From: Taxawa tesnikishii (nom. ined.) | Taxonomy: Eukaryota > Ascomycota > Dothideomycetes > Dothideales | Direction: 5' to 3' | DNA: 64,000 nucleotides | Assembly (NCBI GenBank): GCA_030247885.1 | Contig: JAPDRO010000029.1 | Span: 186,001-250,000 of the forward strand | Shown here: piece by piece, positions 10,786 through 20,423 of the stretch | Layout: every line of letters begins with the position of its first letter | Position numbering within the stretch: the stretch's first letter is position 1 | The notes under the pieces: generated by a model | Told to the model about the DNA's origin: nothing | Databases searched by the model: none | What the model saw: the letters and a program-made list of their open reading frames with translations, nothing else | Program-made: the position numbers and the translations under genes

Positions 10786-13700
10786 TTGTTTACTAAACAA
10801 GGAGGATACATAACCCCGGACAATGGTTACATCCCTAGAGAACTCCGCCTCAGAGTTAAGACTATTCAAGAAGAATACAAGAAGCGAGACCCTAAGGTCA
10901 ACCCTCATGCTCGGGTTGACCCACAAGACTTTCAGTACTATCAGGCCCCAGCGATCTTACGAAGAATTGCGCAGGAACCAAAAACTGATAGGCTCTTCGG
11001 GCACCAGGTCGCCGAAGAAGCCCGAACAATGGCCTGACACGAGATACGGACCAGTATCAGTACTTGGAAAGCAACAGACAATCGCTTCGACTAGATACTC
11101 GAACAACTTTCGAGTATGGATCAAGGTATGCGGTCAATCCGCGAGAGCCTTGATAGACTCCGGATGCACAGGGATCTTCATGACCCCTACGTTTGCCGCA
11201 AAGACAGGAACGACCCTGTATGCGAAGAAAGAACCGTTTCCGCTATGTGCGATCGACGGGAAGCCCGTGGAATATAACTCCGGAGTAGTGGATCAAGAAA
11301 CGGGAAGGATACCTCTTGCGATGGGACGCCACCGAGAGAAGCTTCGATTCGACATCACGGACACACCGGGATCGGATGTGGTCCTAGGATTGCCATGGCT
11401 AAAGAACGCCAACCCAGTGATAGACTGGAGGAACGAGAAAATCTCGTTTAGCGAATCGATGAAGTCAATGCCTCTGTCTGCAGTGCACGACGCGCTGGAC
11501 ATGATTGACATCTGTGCTATGACAGCAGCAGAAACCAGACAGCGGATTCAAGAAGAACCCGAGAACGTACAGATCCTATGGAGCAGGCAAGAGATTTGCG
11601 CCGCCGAACCGACTCCAATTCCTGCAGAATACAAGGAGTTCGAAGAACTATTCAGGGAAGAAAGTGACCAGGAGGCACTACCTGAACACCAGTCATGGGA
11701 TCATGAAATCAAGCTTATGGAGGGGAAAGAACCCACCAAACAGGCGATCTATCCACTATCGGCCGAGAAGCTTGAAGCGCTTCGTACATACCTCGAAGAG
11801 AACTTACGGAAGGGATTTATCCGAGAATCACAGTCACCCGCCGGATATCCTATTCTCTTCGTACCGAAGCCAGACGGTAGTTTACGACTCTGTGTCGACT
11901 ACCGAGGACTGAACAACATCACAATCAAGAACAGTTATCCGCTACCACTTATTTCGGAACTCCAGGATCGACTCCAAGGAGCCCAATGGTTCACGAAATT
12001 CGACATACCCGCAGCCTATAACCGGATACGTATGAAACACGGAGAAGAGTGGAAGACCGCGTTTCGAACCCGATTTGGACATTACGAGTATTTGGTCATG
12101 CCTTTCGGATTGACTAATGCTCCGGCTACGTTCCAAGCTTTCATCAACAACGTACTACGACAGCATCTCGATGTGTTTGTTACAGTGTACCTAGACGACA
12201 TTTTGGTCTATTCGAAGACCAAAGAGGAACACGTAAAACACGTTCGGCTAGTGCTGAAAGCATTGCAACAGGCTCGGCTACGATTGAAACCGAAGAAGTG
12301 CGAATTTCATGTACAGGAAGTACAGTTTCTGGGATACATCATCACTAGAAATGGACTCAAGATGGACCAATCTAAGGTTACCGCAGTAACAAGTTGGCCC
12401 ACACCAACTTCAGTCAAGGAAGTCCAGTCATTCCTAGGATTCGCCAACTTCTATCGACGGTTTATCAACGGATATTCCCGGATAACGACACCCCTCACAT
12501 CCATGACCAAGAAGGATCAAGGATTTGAATGGACCAAGGAAGCGAACGACGCTTTTGAAGAACTCAAGCAACGCTTCACGACACAACCCGTATTGGCCAT
12601 GTTCGATCCGGAAAAGCCAATCACGGTAGAAACGGATGCATCCGATGCAGCTATCGGAGCATGCCTAAGTCAACCAGACGAGCAAGGACGCCTGCACCCT
12701 ATTGCGTTTCACTCCAGAAAGTTCAGCCCCGCAGAACTGAACTACGAGATACACGACAAGGAGCTACTCGCTATTGTCGATGCTTTCAAACAATGGAAGG
12801 TATACCTTGAAGGACCGAAACACCAGGTCAAGGTATACACGGATCACAAGAATCTTCTGTACTTCACGACTACGAAGAGCCTGAACAGAAGACAAGTTCG
12901 ATGGTCAGAGGAGTTGTCTTCATACAACTTTCAGATCATTTACAGGAAAGGATCAGAAAACGCTAAAGCCGATGCTTTGAGCCGAAGAACTGATTACCTC
13001 AAGGATAAGCCCAAGACGATTCAGGCTATCCTACGAACAGACACCGAAGGAAATCTCGAATACAATCGACACGTCATTGCGGCCACACTGACTATCGAGA
13101 ATCGAGACTTCGAAAACAAAGTGCGTCAAGCACTAGAACAGGACACAATCGCGGCTGAAATCATGAGTGATCCCGAGAATCACCAGGGATTTCAGGTATA
13201 TAACAGACTTCTACTGTTTGAAGGTCTTATATACGTACCTACCAAGTGTCGACAAGAACTCGTGGACAACTTTCACAGTTCGCAAATCCATGGACATCAA
13301 GGAATCGATAAAACTCTTGAACGGATCACCCGAACCTACTACTTCCCGGAATACGGAAGTACGTAGAGGAGTTCATTCGAAAGTGCGACATCTGTCGACG
13401 AACGAAGCATGACAGACACAGACCCTATGGACTCATGAAGTCTCCGACTACGCCACCTGGCGCATGGACTTCAATCGCATTAGACTGGATAGTGAAGTTA
13501 CCACTATCCGAGGAACCCGTCACTAAGGTGAAATACGACTCCATACTGGTAATAACCGACCGATTGACCAAGTATGCGTATTTCCTGCCATACAAGGAAA
13601 CAGCCAGTACCGAAGACCTAGCTTACACATTCCTCCGAAACATTGTAGCAAATCATGCTATGCCCAAGGAAATCATTTCGGACAGAGACAAACTCCTTAA

Positions 13701-14582
13701 GTCGAACTTCTGGAAATCACTCACAACACAACTTGGAATCAATCACAAGTTGTCAACATCGTATCATCCACAGACGGATGGACAGACGGAACGACTCAAC
13801 CAGACCCTAGAACAGTATCTTCGCTGCTACATCAATTATCAGCAAGATAACTGGGTACGACTATTACCCGTCGCACAGTTGGCATATAACAGTGCGAAAA
13901 CAGAGACAACTTCAGTCTCACCTTTCTTTGCGAATTATGGTTTCGAACCGACAGTCAGACATGAACCGCGAGAATTCGGCTTCATCGCCGAAGCAGCCAC
14001 AGTCGCTGTAGAACAATTGCAAGAACTACATGCAGAATTACAGAAAGACATCAAGTTCTTATCCACCCGAGCAAGCATCTACTACAACCGAAAGAGAGCT
14101 AGGGGACCTACTCTCAAAGAGGGGATAAAGTCTATCTTTTGCGACGCAACATCAAGACTAAGCGACCAAGCGACAAGCTGGACTACACGAAACTCGGACC
14201 ATTCAGGATTCGAAAAGTCAAAGGACCTGTCAATTACGAGCTAGAGTTACCTGCTCGAATGAGAATACACCCAGTATTCCACATTTCTCTCTTGGAACCC
14301 GCCGACACCGAGACGCCTATCCAAGACACACCACCTGGTATCGATCCAGAAAGCCAGAACGCCGATTATGAGATCGAAAGGATCCTAGACGACAAGTTGA
14401 TTAGAGGAAAGCGCCACTACCTCGTCAAGTGGAAAGGATATGACGATACCGAGAATACCTGGGAACCAACGGAACACTTCAACTCCCTGAGGGTTCTATG
14501 GCAATACCGCCAGAATCGGGAAAGTCCCAGAAGGAGTCAGGCATCCCATCCAACGCGCTCCAGGTCTGAGGAGAAAGATTGA
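10786..14582 (+). pseudogene. pol region of the young gypsy element
   Basis: Domains in order: aspartic protease (LIDSGCTG, near 11,150), reverse transcriptase (about 11,730-12,350, with the YLDDIL catalytic box near 12,188) and RNase H (about 12,600-12,990, TDASD near 12,630). Then come the integrase HHCC zinc domain (about 13,270-13,400), the integrase core (about 13,430-13,900, ending near TDGQTERLNQ) and a C-terminal chromodomain (about 14,367-14,480, LVKWKGYDDTENTWEP). Chromodomains of this clade are known to direct integration into heterochromatin, which fits an insertion into RIPped DNA. Broken at a small number of places as a whole. Confidence 0.9.
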
Positions 14583-15081
14583 GAGCAAGCCCGCGGGAAG
14601 GACTATCAAAGGTGATGGTCTCCTCAGCTTCTTGCTGCTCCGCCGCCTCCAAATCTCGAATTGTTCCCTCCTCGACCGCTATCGCCTCTTCTGCTCGCCT
14701 ATCCAACAGATCCATCTGTTGACGCAACCGCATTTCCCTTGCGAACGCAACTCGCAACTCTTCCCGAGCCTTCTCTTGCGCCTCGTAGGCCTCCTTTATT
14801 CCTTTGCGGAGTTTCGCCTTTTCACTCTTTAGGCGCTCCCACTCCGACTGTGTGACCCGGAGATCACACCGTTGCCCACGACGCAGACACTCGCTGCATT
14901 TTCCAGAACGGACGTGTACTTTACACACCCTCTTGTGCTTCTTGCAAGTCGCGCACGGTTTAACCATGATGTCGCCAAATGATTCGATAAAATCCGCAAG
15001 TTTTCGACGACGGATAGTGCTGGAGTCAAGTGTTGACTTGGGCATCGTGGAGAAAAGCCATGACGACTGAAGTATGGACAC
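14479..15081 (-). CDS. Antisense ORF with zinc-cluster-like motif inside the gypsy element
   Basis: A single uninterrupted 200-codon frame on the minus strand lies between the chromodomain and the 3' LTR and overlaps the end of pol by about 100 bp. A likely internal start is MPKSTLDSSTIRRRKL. The N-terminal half has a cysteine cluster (CATCKKHKRVCKV..SGKCSECLRRGQRCDL) spaced like a fungal Zn2Cys6 or related zinc motif. A long charged heptad-like coiled coil follows (about residues 80-150), then an acidic tail. It is part of the retroelement, conserved in frame while the sense genes are interrupted. Possible roles are DNA/RNA binding or regulation of the element, but no function is known from the sequence. 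Some fungal LTR elements carry extra or antisense ORFs; whether this one belongs to a described family was not checked. Confidence 0.6.
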   Translation of the reverse strand: MSILQSSWLFSTMPKSTLDSSTIRRRKLADFIESFGDIMVKPCATCKKHKRVCKVHVRSGKCSECLRRGQRCDLRVTQSEWERLKSEKAKLRKGIKEAYEAQEKAREELRVAFAREMRLRQQMDLLDRRAEEAIAVEEGTIRDLEAAEQQEAEETITFDSPSRGLALNLSPQTWSALDGMPDSFWDFPDSGGIAIEPSGS

Positions 15082-15134
15082 TGCCTAGATTATAACATAA
15101 GCTCCGAGACGAAGCTAGTCTAGAAGGGGGATAG

Positions 15135-15465
15135 TGTTACGGGCTGTGCAGGCAACAACCCCACAGCTGCAGTCTGCTCAGTAGCCAAGAGTTCTTGGCT
15201 GGACTGAGCAGCAGGATTCATGCACGTTGCTCAGTTGCTCAGTACTGCTCAGTACTACTAATCAACTGAGCACAACTGATCAAGCTTTTGAGGCACGAGT
15301 CTCCTTGAGTATATAGTTACCTTTCCCTACCTTAGATAGGAGCTTCGTGCTCAACTCATGTAGCAAGTTCAATCACTGCCTTTTGCTATACAGTTCCAAT
15401 ACCTGCCTACCTACAATACTACTGCTCCCTACCTTACCTGTCTAGCCTAAGGTCAACCTGTTACA
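15135..15465 (+). repeat. 3' LTR of the young gypsy element
   Basis: 331 bp, visually identical to 8,686-9,016, and directly followed by the TATAA target duplication. The hairpin repeat is at 15,176-15,209. Confidence 0.93.
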
Positions 15466-15469
15466 TATA

Positions 15470-16409
15470 ACTAGCTTATAATAAGGCCGAGGAGTCCTTT
15501 AAAGTAGTATTAAAGTCGTTTAAGTCTTACTTACGTTACTATCCTTTTAAGTAAAAGGCGTAGTTTTTAAGGCTTCTTTTTTAGCTAATAGCTAACGTAA
15601 CTCGTCCTTCTTCTTTTATAACTCTTTCTTCTTCCTTCGTAATTCTTTCTTTTTCTTTTAACTAGTACGCTACTTTTACTAAGTAATTCGATTTAATAAC
15701 TAAGGTATAAGTAATAATTACTTTTAATTAAACTATTAGCTCGGCCGTCTCTTTAAGGCTAACTACGTAGGTATTATAAGCAACTACTTATTAGACGAAT
15801 TATTAAATAAGTTACTAAGTATAAATTACTTTCTAGTTAATTAAGGCGTTTATTACTACTAGTTTTTTATTAACTAAGTTCTAGTAACTCTCTTCCTAGC
15901 TTTTATACTCTTTTAAGTACCTTCTAAAGGCTTATTTATAGTTAGTCGAATTCTCTAAGGGCGTATAAGTAGTACCTCTTTAGTTAGCCTTATAAAGTAC
16001 TTATTAGTATTAATATATATAGAGTACCTTATAATCCTTTCGAAATTTTCTTCTACTTTATTATTAAAGGAAACTACCTTTTCGCCTCTTTTACTAGCTA
16101 AAATAGCCCTCTAGTAGTATATAGTAGCCTTAATATTACCTTTTATATTCTTTAGAGCTACTTTTTAAGTTAGTTTATTACCTTTTATTTCTTTTATAAT
16201 TACCTTTACTTTTTTATAGCCTTTACCTTATCTTCCTTACTAGTTTTAACTATATACGACTCCTTTTATAACTAAGTAGTAGCTTAGTAGTCCATATCGA
16301 TAGTACCTTTATATATTTAGTTAGTAAGGTTATTAATTTCCTAAGTACTTATAAAGATATCCTCTAGCTAGTTACTAGCCTTTAGGGTATTAAAAGAGGT
16401 AGAATCCAT
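15470..16409 (-). pseudogene. Second (minus-strand) frame of the Tc1-like element, RIPped
   Basis: Starting from an ATG at 16,409 (MDSTSFNTLKAS) a minus-strand frame can be followed in which most stops are TAG/TAA where Gln (CAG/CAA) is expected from RIP. It is rich in Lys/Gln and looks like a coiled-coil or nucleic-acid-binding protein. It runs up to the gypsy insertion and perhaps beyond it into 8,685-7,300. No known domain was recognised. Divergent orientation relative to the transposase suggests an accessory protein of this large Tc1-like family. Confidence 0.4.
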
Positions 16410-16462
16410 GGTAAAACAACACTCTAGATACGTATAATAGCTATAACAGTAGTATTCGTTGA

Positions 16463-16573
16463 CTATATCTAGAAAAACAATGAAAATGGGCATCAACCGG
16501 GCCAAAAACGCGTTTTTGGCGGGGCGGACAGCGGATTCTCCCGCTCGAGACCCGGACCTTTTGAACGCGAGAA
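16463..16573 (-). repeat. Right TIR of the Tc1-like element
   Basis: Inverted copy of the left TIR, ending AAAGGTCCGGGTCTCGAG on the reverse strand and followed by the TA duplication. It differs from the left copy at a handful of positions, mostly C/T or G/A differences consistent with light RIP on the left copy. Confidence 0.85.
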
Positions 16574-16576
16574 TAC

Positions 16577-16882
16577 GCTCGACCCCGCAATCTCCGACGA
16601 CTCATCCGGTCTTTCCCTCTCTCTCACTCAGTACACTCAATACTTGGCCTGACAGTACCTGGCGACTAAATCACTCCCGTCAATACAAATAGCCATGTAC
16701 GACGACACTCAACTCATCCCATGCTGTTGCATTCATTCCTTCTTTCCTTGCCCGCTGCGCAAAAACGAACGAGGCGCTCGGTTTACACTGCTTTGACTCA
16801 TTCCCATACTCTGTTATCCTTTCTCATAAAAAGCAAACAACCACATAGTATCACCTGCGTCCAGGCATTAAGTCCTTCGACG
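16577..16882 (+). promoter_or_regulatory. Probable promoter/5' leader of the following pseudogene
   Basis: Un-RIPped, pyrimidine-rich DNA (TCTTTCCCTCTCTCTCACTC near 16,608) between the transposon TIR and the first good ATG at 16,883. No specific factor site can be assigned. Confidence 0.3.
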
Positions 16883-17973
16883 ATGCAGCTACAACCGTAC
16901 TCCCTGATAGAATGGCAATTGCAGCGCCAGAAGTACATTACCATGACCGGACCTTCTACGTTCCTTGATTTCTTTGCAGAACACAATCTTACCGCTGAAA
17001 GCATGGAGGAGGAGTATGAGCAACGTCTTCGTCAGGCGAAAAGCGATGATAGCGACAGCGATCACGATGTAGACACGTCAATAGCACCCACTACACCGGA
17101 CATAGCTCCGGAATCTGCACCATTGGTTGCTAACCAGGAGATGGTTGCAGCAGTAACGTCTTTTTCCGTTATTTGACCGTCTTTCCCTACCTTAAGCCAT
17201 CCGAAATCAAGATTCCGCCGCCATCAGGGCGGTTCAGCGAAGAAGATCGCAAAAACATCGGGTTAAGAAAATCGCATACCGTCATGGATTTAATTTCTCA
17301 CCTGCCATATCGCACAAACACGAACTGGCACATTGCATACGATACACCTTTGATCGACTATGTGGCATCACTTCCAGGTAGTCCTCCAATGTTTGAACCG
17401 GCCGATGAGAATGTCCCAGACAACGTCATAAGCTTAACGGACGGAGTGTTGTATGGCACATAGTTGGTGGTTGATGTGGATACGGGTGAGGTCACTACCT
17501 ATGTTATGCTGCTAGTGATTTGCTCACGTGCAATACGAACAGGGACTGCATACAAGTATTCGATATTCGGATGGCCGCAGACCAATGTCCCTGAGGGAGA
17601 CCACGGAAGTGGCTGGAGGCGTGCACTTTCTCGACCCGTCAAGGAACTGTTAATGGTCTGGGAGCAACGCCTTGCTGCGCTGGAATGGGTTCCTGTGCCG
17701 AGCCCTCAAGGAAAAGGTGGGCAGATCTGGTGAAGCGAGAAGCCACAGAATGACCTTGAGGGTACGTTGACAGTATTCCGTGGAGGGAGTCTTAGCCCTG
17801 CTGAATGGACTGACGCGCCGACAGGCAGTGCGAAAGATCTACTTTGATTACGGATGGGGAGCTCAAGGTTTCGAAAGGCCAAATGCAGGACCGCACTCAA
17901 CGAGTACCACAGCCGGTATCTAGCGAGGCTTGAGGAAGACCACGACGAACAAATGCCGGACAAACTGCCGTAG
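16883..17973 (+). pseudogene. Decayed host gene of unknown function
   Basis: A protein-like frame starts at 16,883 (MQLQPYSLIEWQLQRQKYIT) with an acidic Ser/Asp-rich low-complexity stretch (DDSDSDHDVDTS). The frame shifts at about 17,130-17,172 into a well-conserved-looking segment (PYLKPSEIKIPPPSGRF..LRKSHTVMDLISHLPY). This continues past in-frame stops at 17,461-17,463 and 17,731-17,733, a canonical intron at 17,762-17,824 (GTACGT...CTGAC...ACAG) and another stop at 17,845-17,847. It ends at TAG 17,971 (NEYHSRYLARLEEDHDEQ). At least one stop (TAG where TGG is plausible) fits RIP-type C-to-T change on the other strand. It resembles a lineage of uncharacterised Pezizomycotina proteins I recall with a similar PPPSGR/HLPY core, but no function is assigned. 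It sits between two RIPped blocks. Confidence 0.6.
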
Positions 17974-18121
17974 CTATGTTAGTTCACAAACCTACTATTG
18001 TAACCTCGCGGTCCAACTTTCGGCCTAACGGGTAATAGCGTCGCCTAGCAATCTATTCCGAGACTAATATACTTTATAACTATTATATAGTTATAAGGAA
18101 ATATATTAAGAGCTATAAAGT
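17974..18121. other. Transition from island to RIPped block
   Basis: CA/TG disappear progressively between about 18,000 and 18,070, where the sequence turns into TA-rich DNA. No feature is seen. Confidence 0.6.
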
Positions 18122-18123
18122 TA

Positions 18124-18290
18124 ACGTAAACCGCGGGGTAGTAGATTAGGTAGGGATATAGATTACTAACTTATATACGGCTTAGCTCTACCCTACTTAG
18201 ACTAATTTTCTACTTCTAAGGGCTTTTAGTTACCTAAAGAAGTTTAAGTAATCTATAACCCTACTTAATCTATTACTCCGTAGACTACGT
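18124..18290. repeat. MITE-like element, copy 1 (167 bp)
   Basis: Flanked by TA, with ACGT termini and about 45-bp inverted repeats (ACGTAAACCGCGGGGTAGTA... on the left; the reverse complement of the right end reads ACGTAGTCTACGGAGTAATA...). An inverted copy of exactly the same length lies at 62,399-62,565. The outermost bases match one end of the Fot1-type element at 20,424-22,268. There is no coding capacity. Confidence 0.8.
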
Positions 18291-18324
18291 TAAGGGTAAA
18301 AAGAAACACGTAAAACTTAAATTA

Positions 18325-20339
18325 ACGTAAACTATAAGGAAGCCGACTAAGTAAAAAAGCTAACTAGTTACCTTAATAAAGTTTAGTTTAAATTAAAAGA
18401 GCTAGTAAAGAAGGGCTACTTCGCTTAACGTATTTTATAAGTAAGTTAACTACCTAAGTAAGTTAGCTACCTTACGAAACTAGAACGCCTACGTAGTAAT
18501 ATTACGTAATACTATAATACTTTATAGTAGTTTATAGAATAGTATATAATTATTTAAAAACGTCGCTATCTTCTATATCTTCTATTTCTACTTTATAAGT
18601 ACGAGAGTTATACTTAGTCTTATTATAATAGTTATAATATTACTTTACGCGTACTTTCTTCGTAGCCTTCTTACTATTATTACTACTACTACCCTCCTTA
18701 GTAGTAACTAAATTAGCTACCTTACCTACTATTAGAGTCTCCTCTATTTATACGTATTACCTTTTACGACTTTTACGCTTTATAGCCGCCTTAATTACGT
18801 CTTATAAATACGCTATTTCTTCGCGTATTAATACTATCTTATACGCTATTTACTAAGCGCCCTTAGTTAGCTACTTAACTTACTTATTTAAAGAGCTTAC
18901 TAGAGACTCTTAATATTTTTATATACGATTTCGAATTAGTGTTAACTACGCCTTTATTTCGCTAGTATTACGTAGTATTTTCGCCTCCTATTCGACTATA
19001 CTTAGTATAGGTAGCGTTAGCGTACGTAGCCTTATATTTAGCTTCGATAATATAGCCTTTAAGTTATATAAGACTAGCCTAGCGCCTCGAAACTCTACGT
19101 AAATATTCTCCTATATAAACGCCTTCTTAAAAGCTACTTTAAAGGTAGTTAGGAAGGTTTCTTTCGTAATATAGTAAACGCGACTACGTACTAAGGTTAA
19201 GATCTCGTCGCTATATAGGTACTTTAATAGTAAGTAGTAAATAATATTAAGTAGCTATAGTAAGTATAAGGAGTATAAAAGTATATAGAGAGCTATAATG
19301 TTATTTTCCTTATAGTAATTTTAGAATTCGACTAAGTAGTAACTCTTATAGTTATTAATAATAAGTAGCCTATATACTCTAATAGTATAAGTCTTTATAT
19401 ATATATCGAAGTACTTAAGCTACGTAAGTGCGAGCTTATTATTAGTTTAACTAGTAAAGGAGACCTTAATAATTTAGTTATAAAGTAAATTATTAAACTA
19501 AGTTAAGATAAGGACTTTACTTATAAAGATAATAAAGAGTAAGATAACGCGCCTCGTAGCTCTAACGCCTTATACTAAGGTAACTTACTCGCGATTACTA
19601 GGCTATAGTTTCTTCTATTTACTAGGTTTCTCTAAGCCTATAATAACTAGCTAAAACGATATCTTACTTATTAGAAAGCTAGATTTATTAAAATTATAAG
19701 TGTCCTTATTTAAGATATTATACTTTGCCTTTATTAACTAGATAAGCGTAAACTAGAGCTAAATAACTACTAGATCTTCGTAGGTAGCTTACTAGCGATC
19801 GTACGGACGACTTTATTACGTTCGTAACTTAAGTATACGCTTAATAAAGTTATTAACTTAGTTCTTACTAATAGGCTTCCTATTACGCTCTCTTAGTAAT
19901 TTATCTACTATATCTCGTACGTTTCTCTTCGAGGGTAATACGCTACGTAGACTCTCGTCTAATATACGCTATACTATTACCTCCTCTTCTAGTTTTATAA
20001 GGCGCTTTAATTTCGGCTTATAGTCGCGTCGAGAGCGCTATCTAGCGCGTCGGTCTTATAGCGTTAATTAGGGTATAGTATATACTACTATAGCGCGTCT
20101 CTTACTTTAAATTTACTTAGATATAATATTAGAGATAGTAAGGTATATATCTCCTTTAGTATAAGTATATTATATGTTACGTTATTAAGGTATTACGCAA
20201 TATTACTACGTAGGTATTTTAGTTTCGTAAGGTAGCTAACTTACTTAAGTAGCCGACCTACTTATAAAATACGTTATAACTACTTATATAAGTTAAATAG
20301 TCGGCTTTTCTACTTAGTTAACTTTCCTATAGTTTACGT
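18325..20339. repeat. MITE-like element (~166 bp) split by a Fot1-type element
   Basis: A second small TIR element starts ACGTAAACTATAAGGAAGCC at 18,325 and ends ...CCTATAGTTTACGT at 20,339, each flanked by TA. The arms are 18,325-18,427 and 20,277-20,339, and the middle is occupied by the Fot1-type element 18,428-20,274. Without the insertion it would be about 166 bp, nearly the length of the other MITE family, but its subterminal sequence differs. Confidence 0.7.
18428..20274 (-). mobile_element. Fot1/pogo-type DNA transposon, family B copy 1 (1,847 bp), RIPped
   Basis: TA-flanked element with TIRs beginning ACGTATTTTATAAGTAAGTT and ending in ACGT. It matches the plus-strand copy at 36,329-38,175 in inverse orientation (for example the segment near 20,040 with GCGCTATCTAGCGCGTCGG). 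Translation of the minus strand gives a degraded Tc1/mariner Fot1-type transposase (helix-turn-helix, CENP-B-like domain, DDE core). Gln and Trp codons are largely replaced by stops from RIP. It is nested in a MITE. Confidence 0.8.
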
Positions 20340-20423
20340 TACTTTATATAGTATAAAGTAATATTATAGTACGTAATAAATTAAGTAAGAACTTAGTTAA
20401 TAGTACTATAATTTAAAGAGTTA

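Larger units (their letters stand above)
8686..15465 (+). mobile_element. Young Ty3/gypsy chromovirus-type LTR retrotransposon
   Basis: A complete element by structure: 331-bp LTRs at both ends (TGTTACGGGC...CTGTTACA), a 5-bp TATAA duplication at 8,681-8,685 and 15,466-15,470, and a purine tract just before the 3' LTR (about 15,122-15,134). The interior holds gag with a CCHC knuckle, then protease, reverse transcriptase, RNase H, integrase and a C-terminal chromodomain, the Ty3/gypsy chromovirus order. The LTRs look identical by eye, so insertion is recent. CA/TG content is normal, so it escaped RIP although it lies inside fully RIPped DNA. The sense reading frames appear broken at roughly three to four places, so it is a very young fossil, unless some of these reflect programmed frameshifting or splicing. 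Confidence 0.93.
5836..16573. mobile_element. Tc1-like DNA transposon (~3.95 kb), RIPped, split by a gypsy element
   Basis: Two 111-bp inverted repeats (5,836-5,946 and 16,463-16,573) are flanked by TA on both sides (5,834-5,835 and 16,574-16,575), the target duplication of the Tc1/mariner superfamily. The interior encodes a degraded DDE_3-type transposase on the plus strand and a second frame on the minus strand. Removing the gypsy insertion (8,686-15,465 plus one copy of its TATAA duplication) leaves about 3.95 kb, long for a Tc1 element. Almost every CA/TG in the interior is gone, but both TIRs retain several. The element is dead. Confidence 0.8.
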
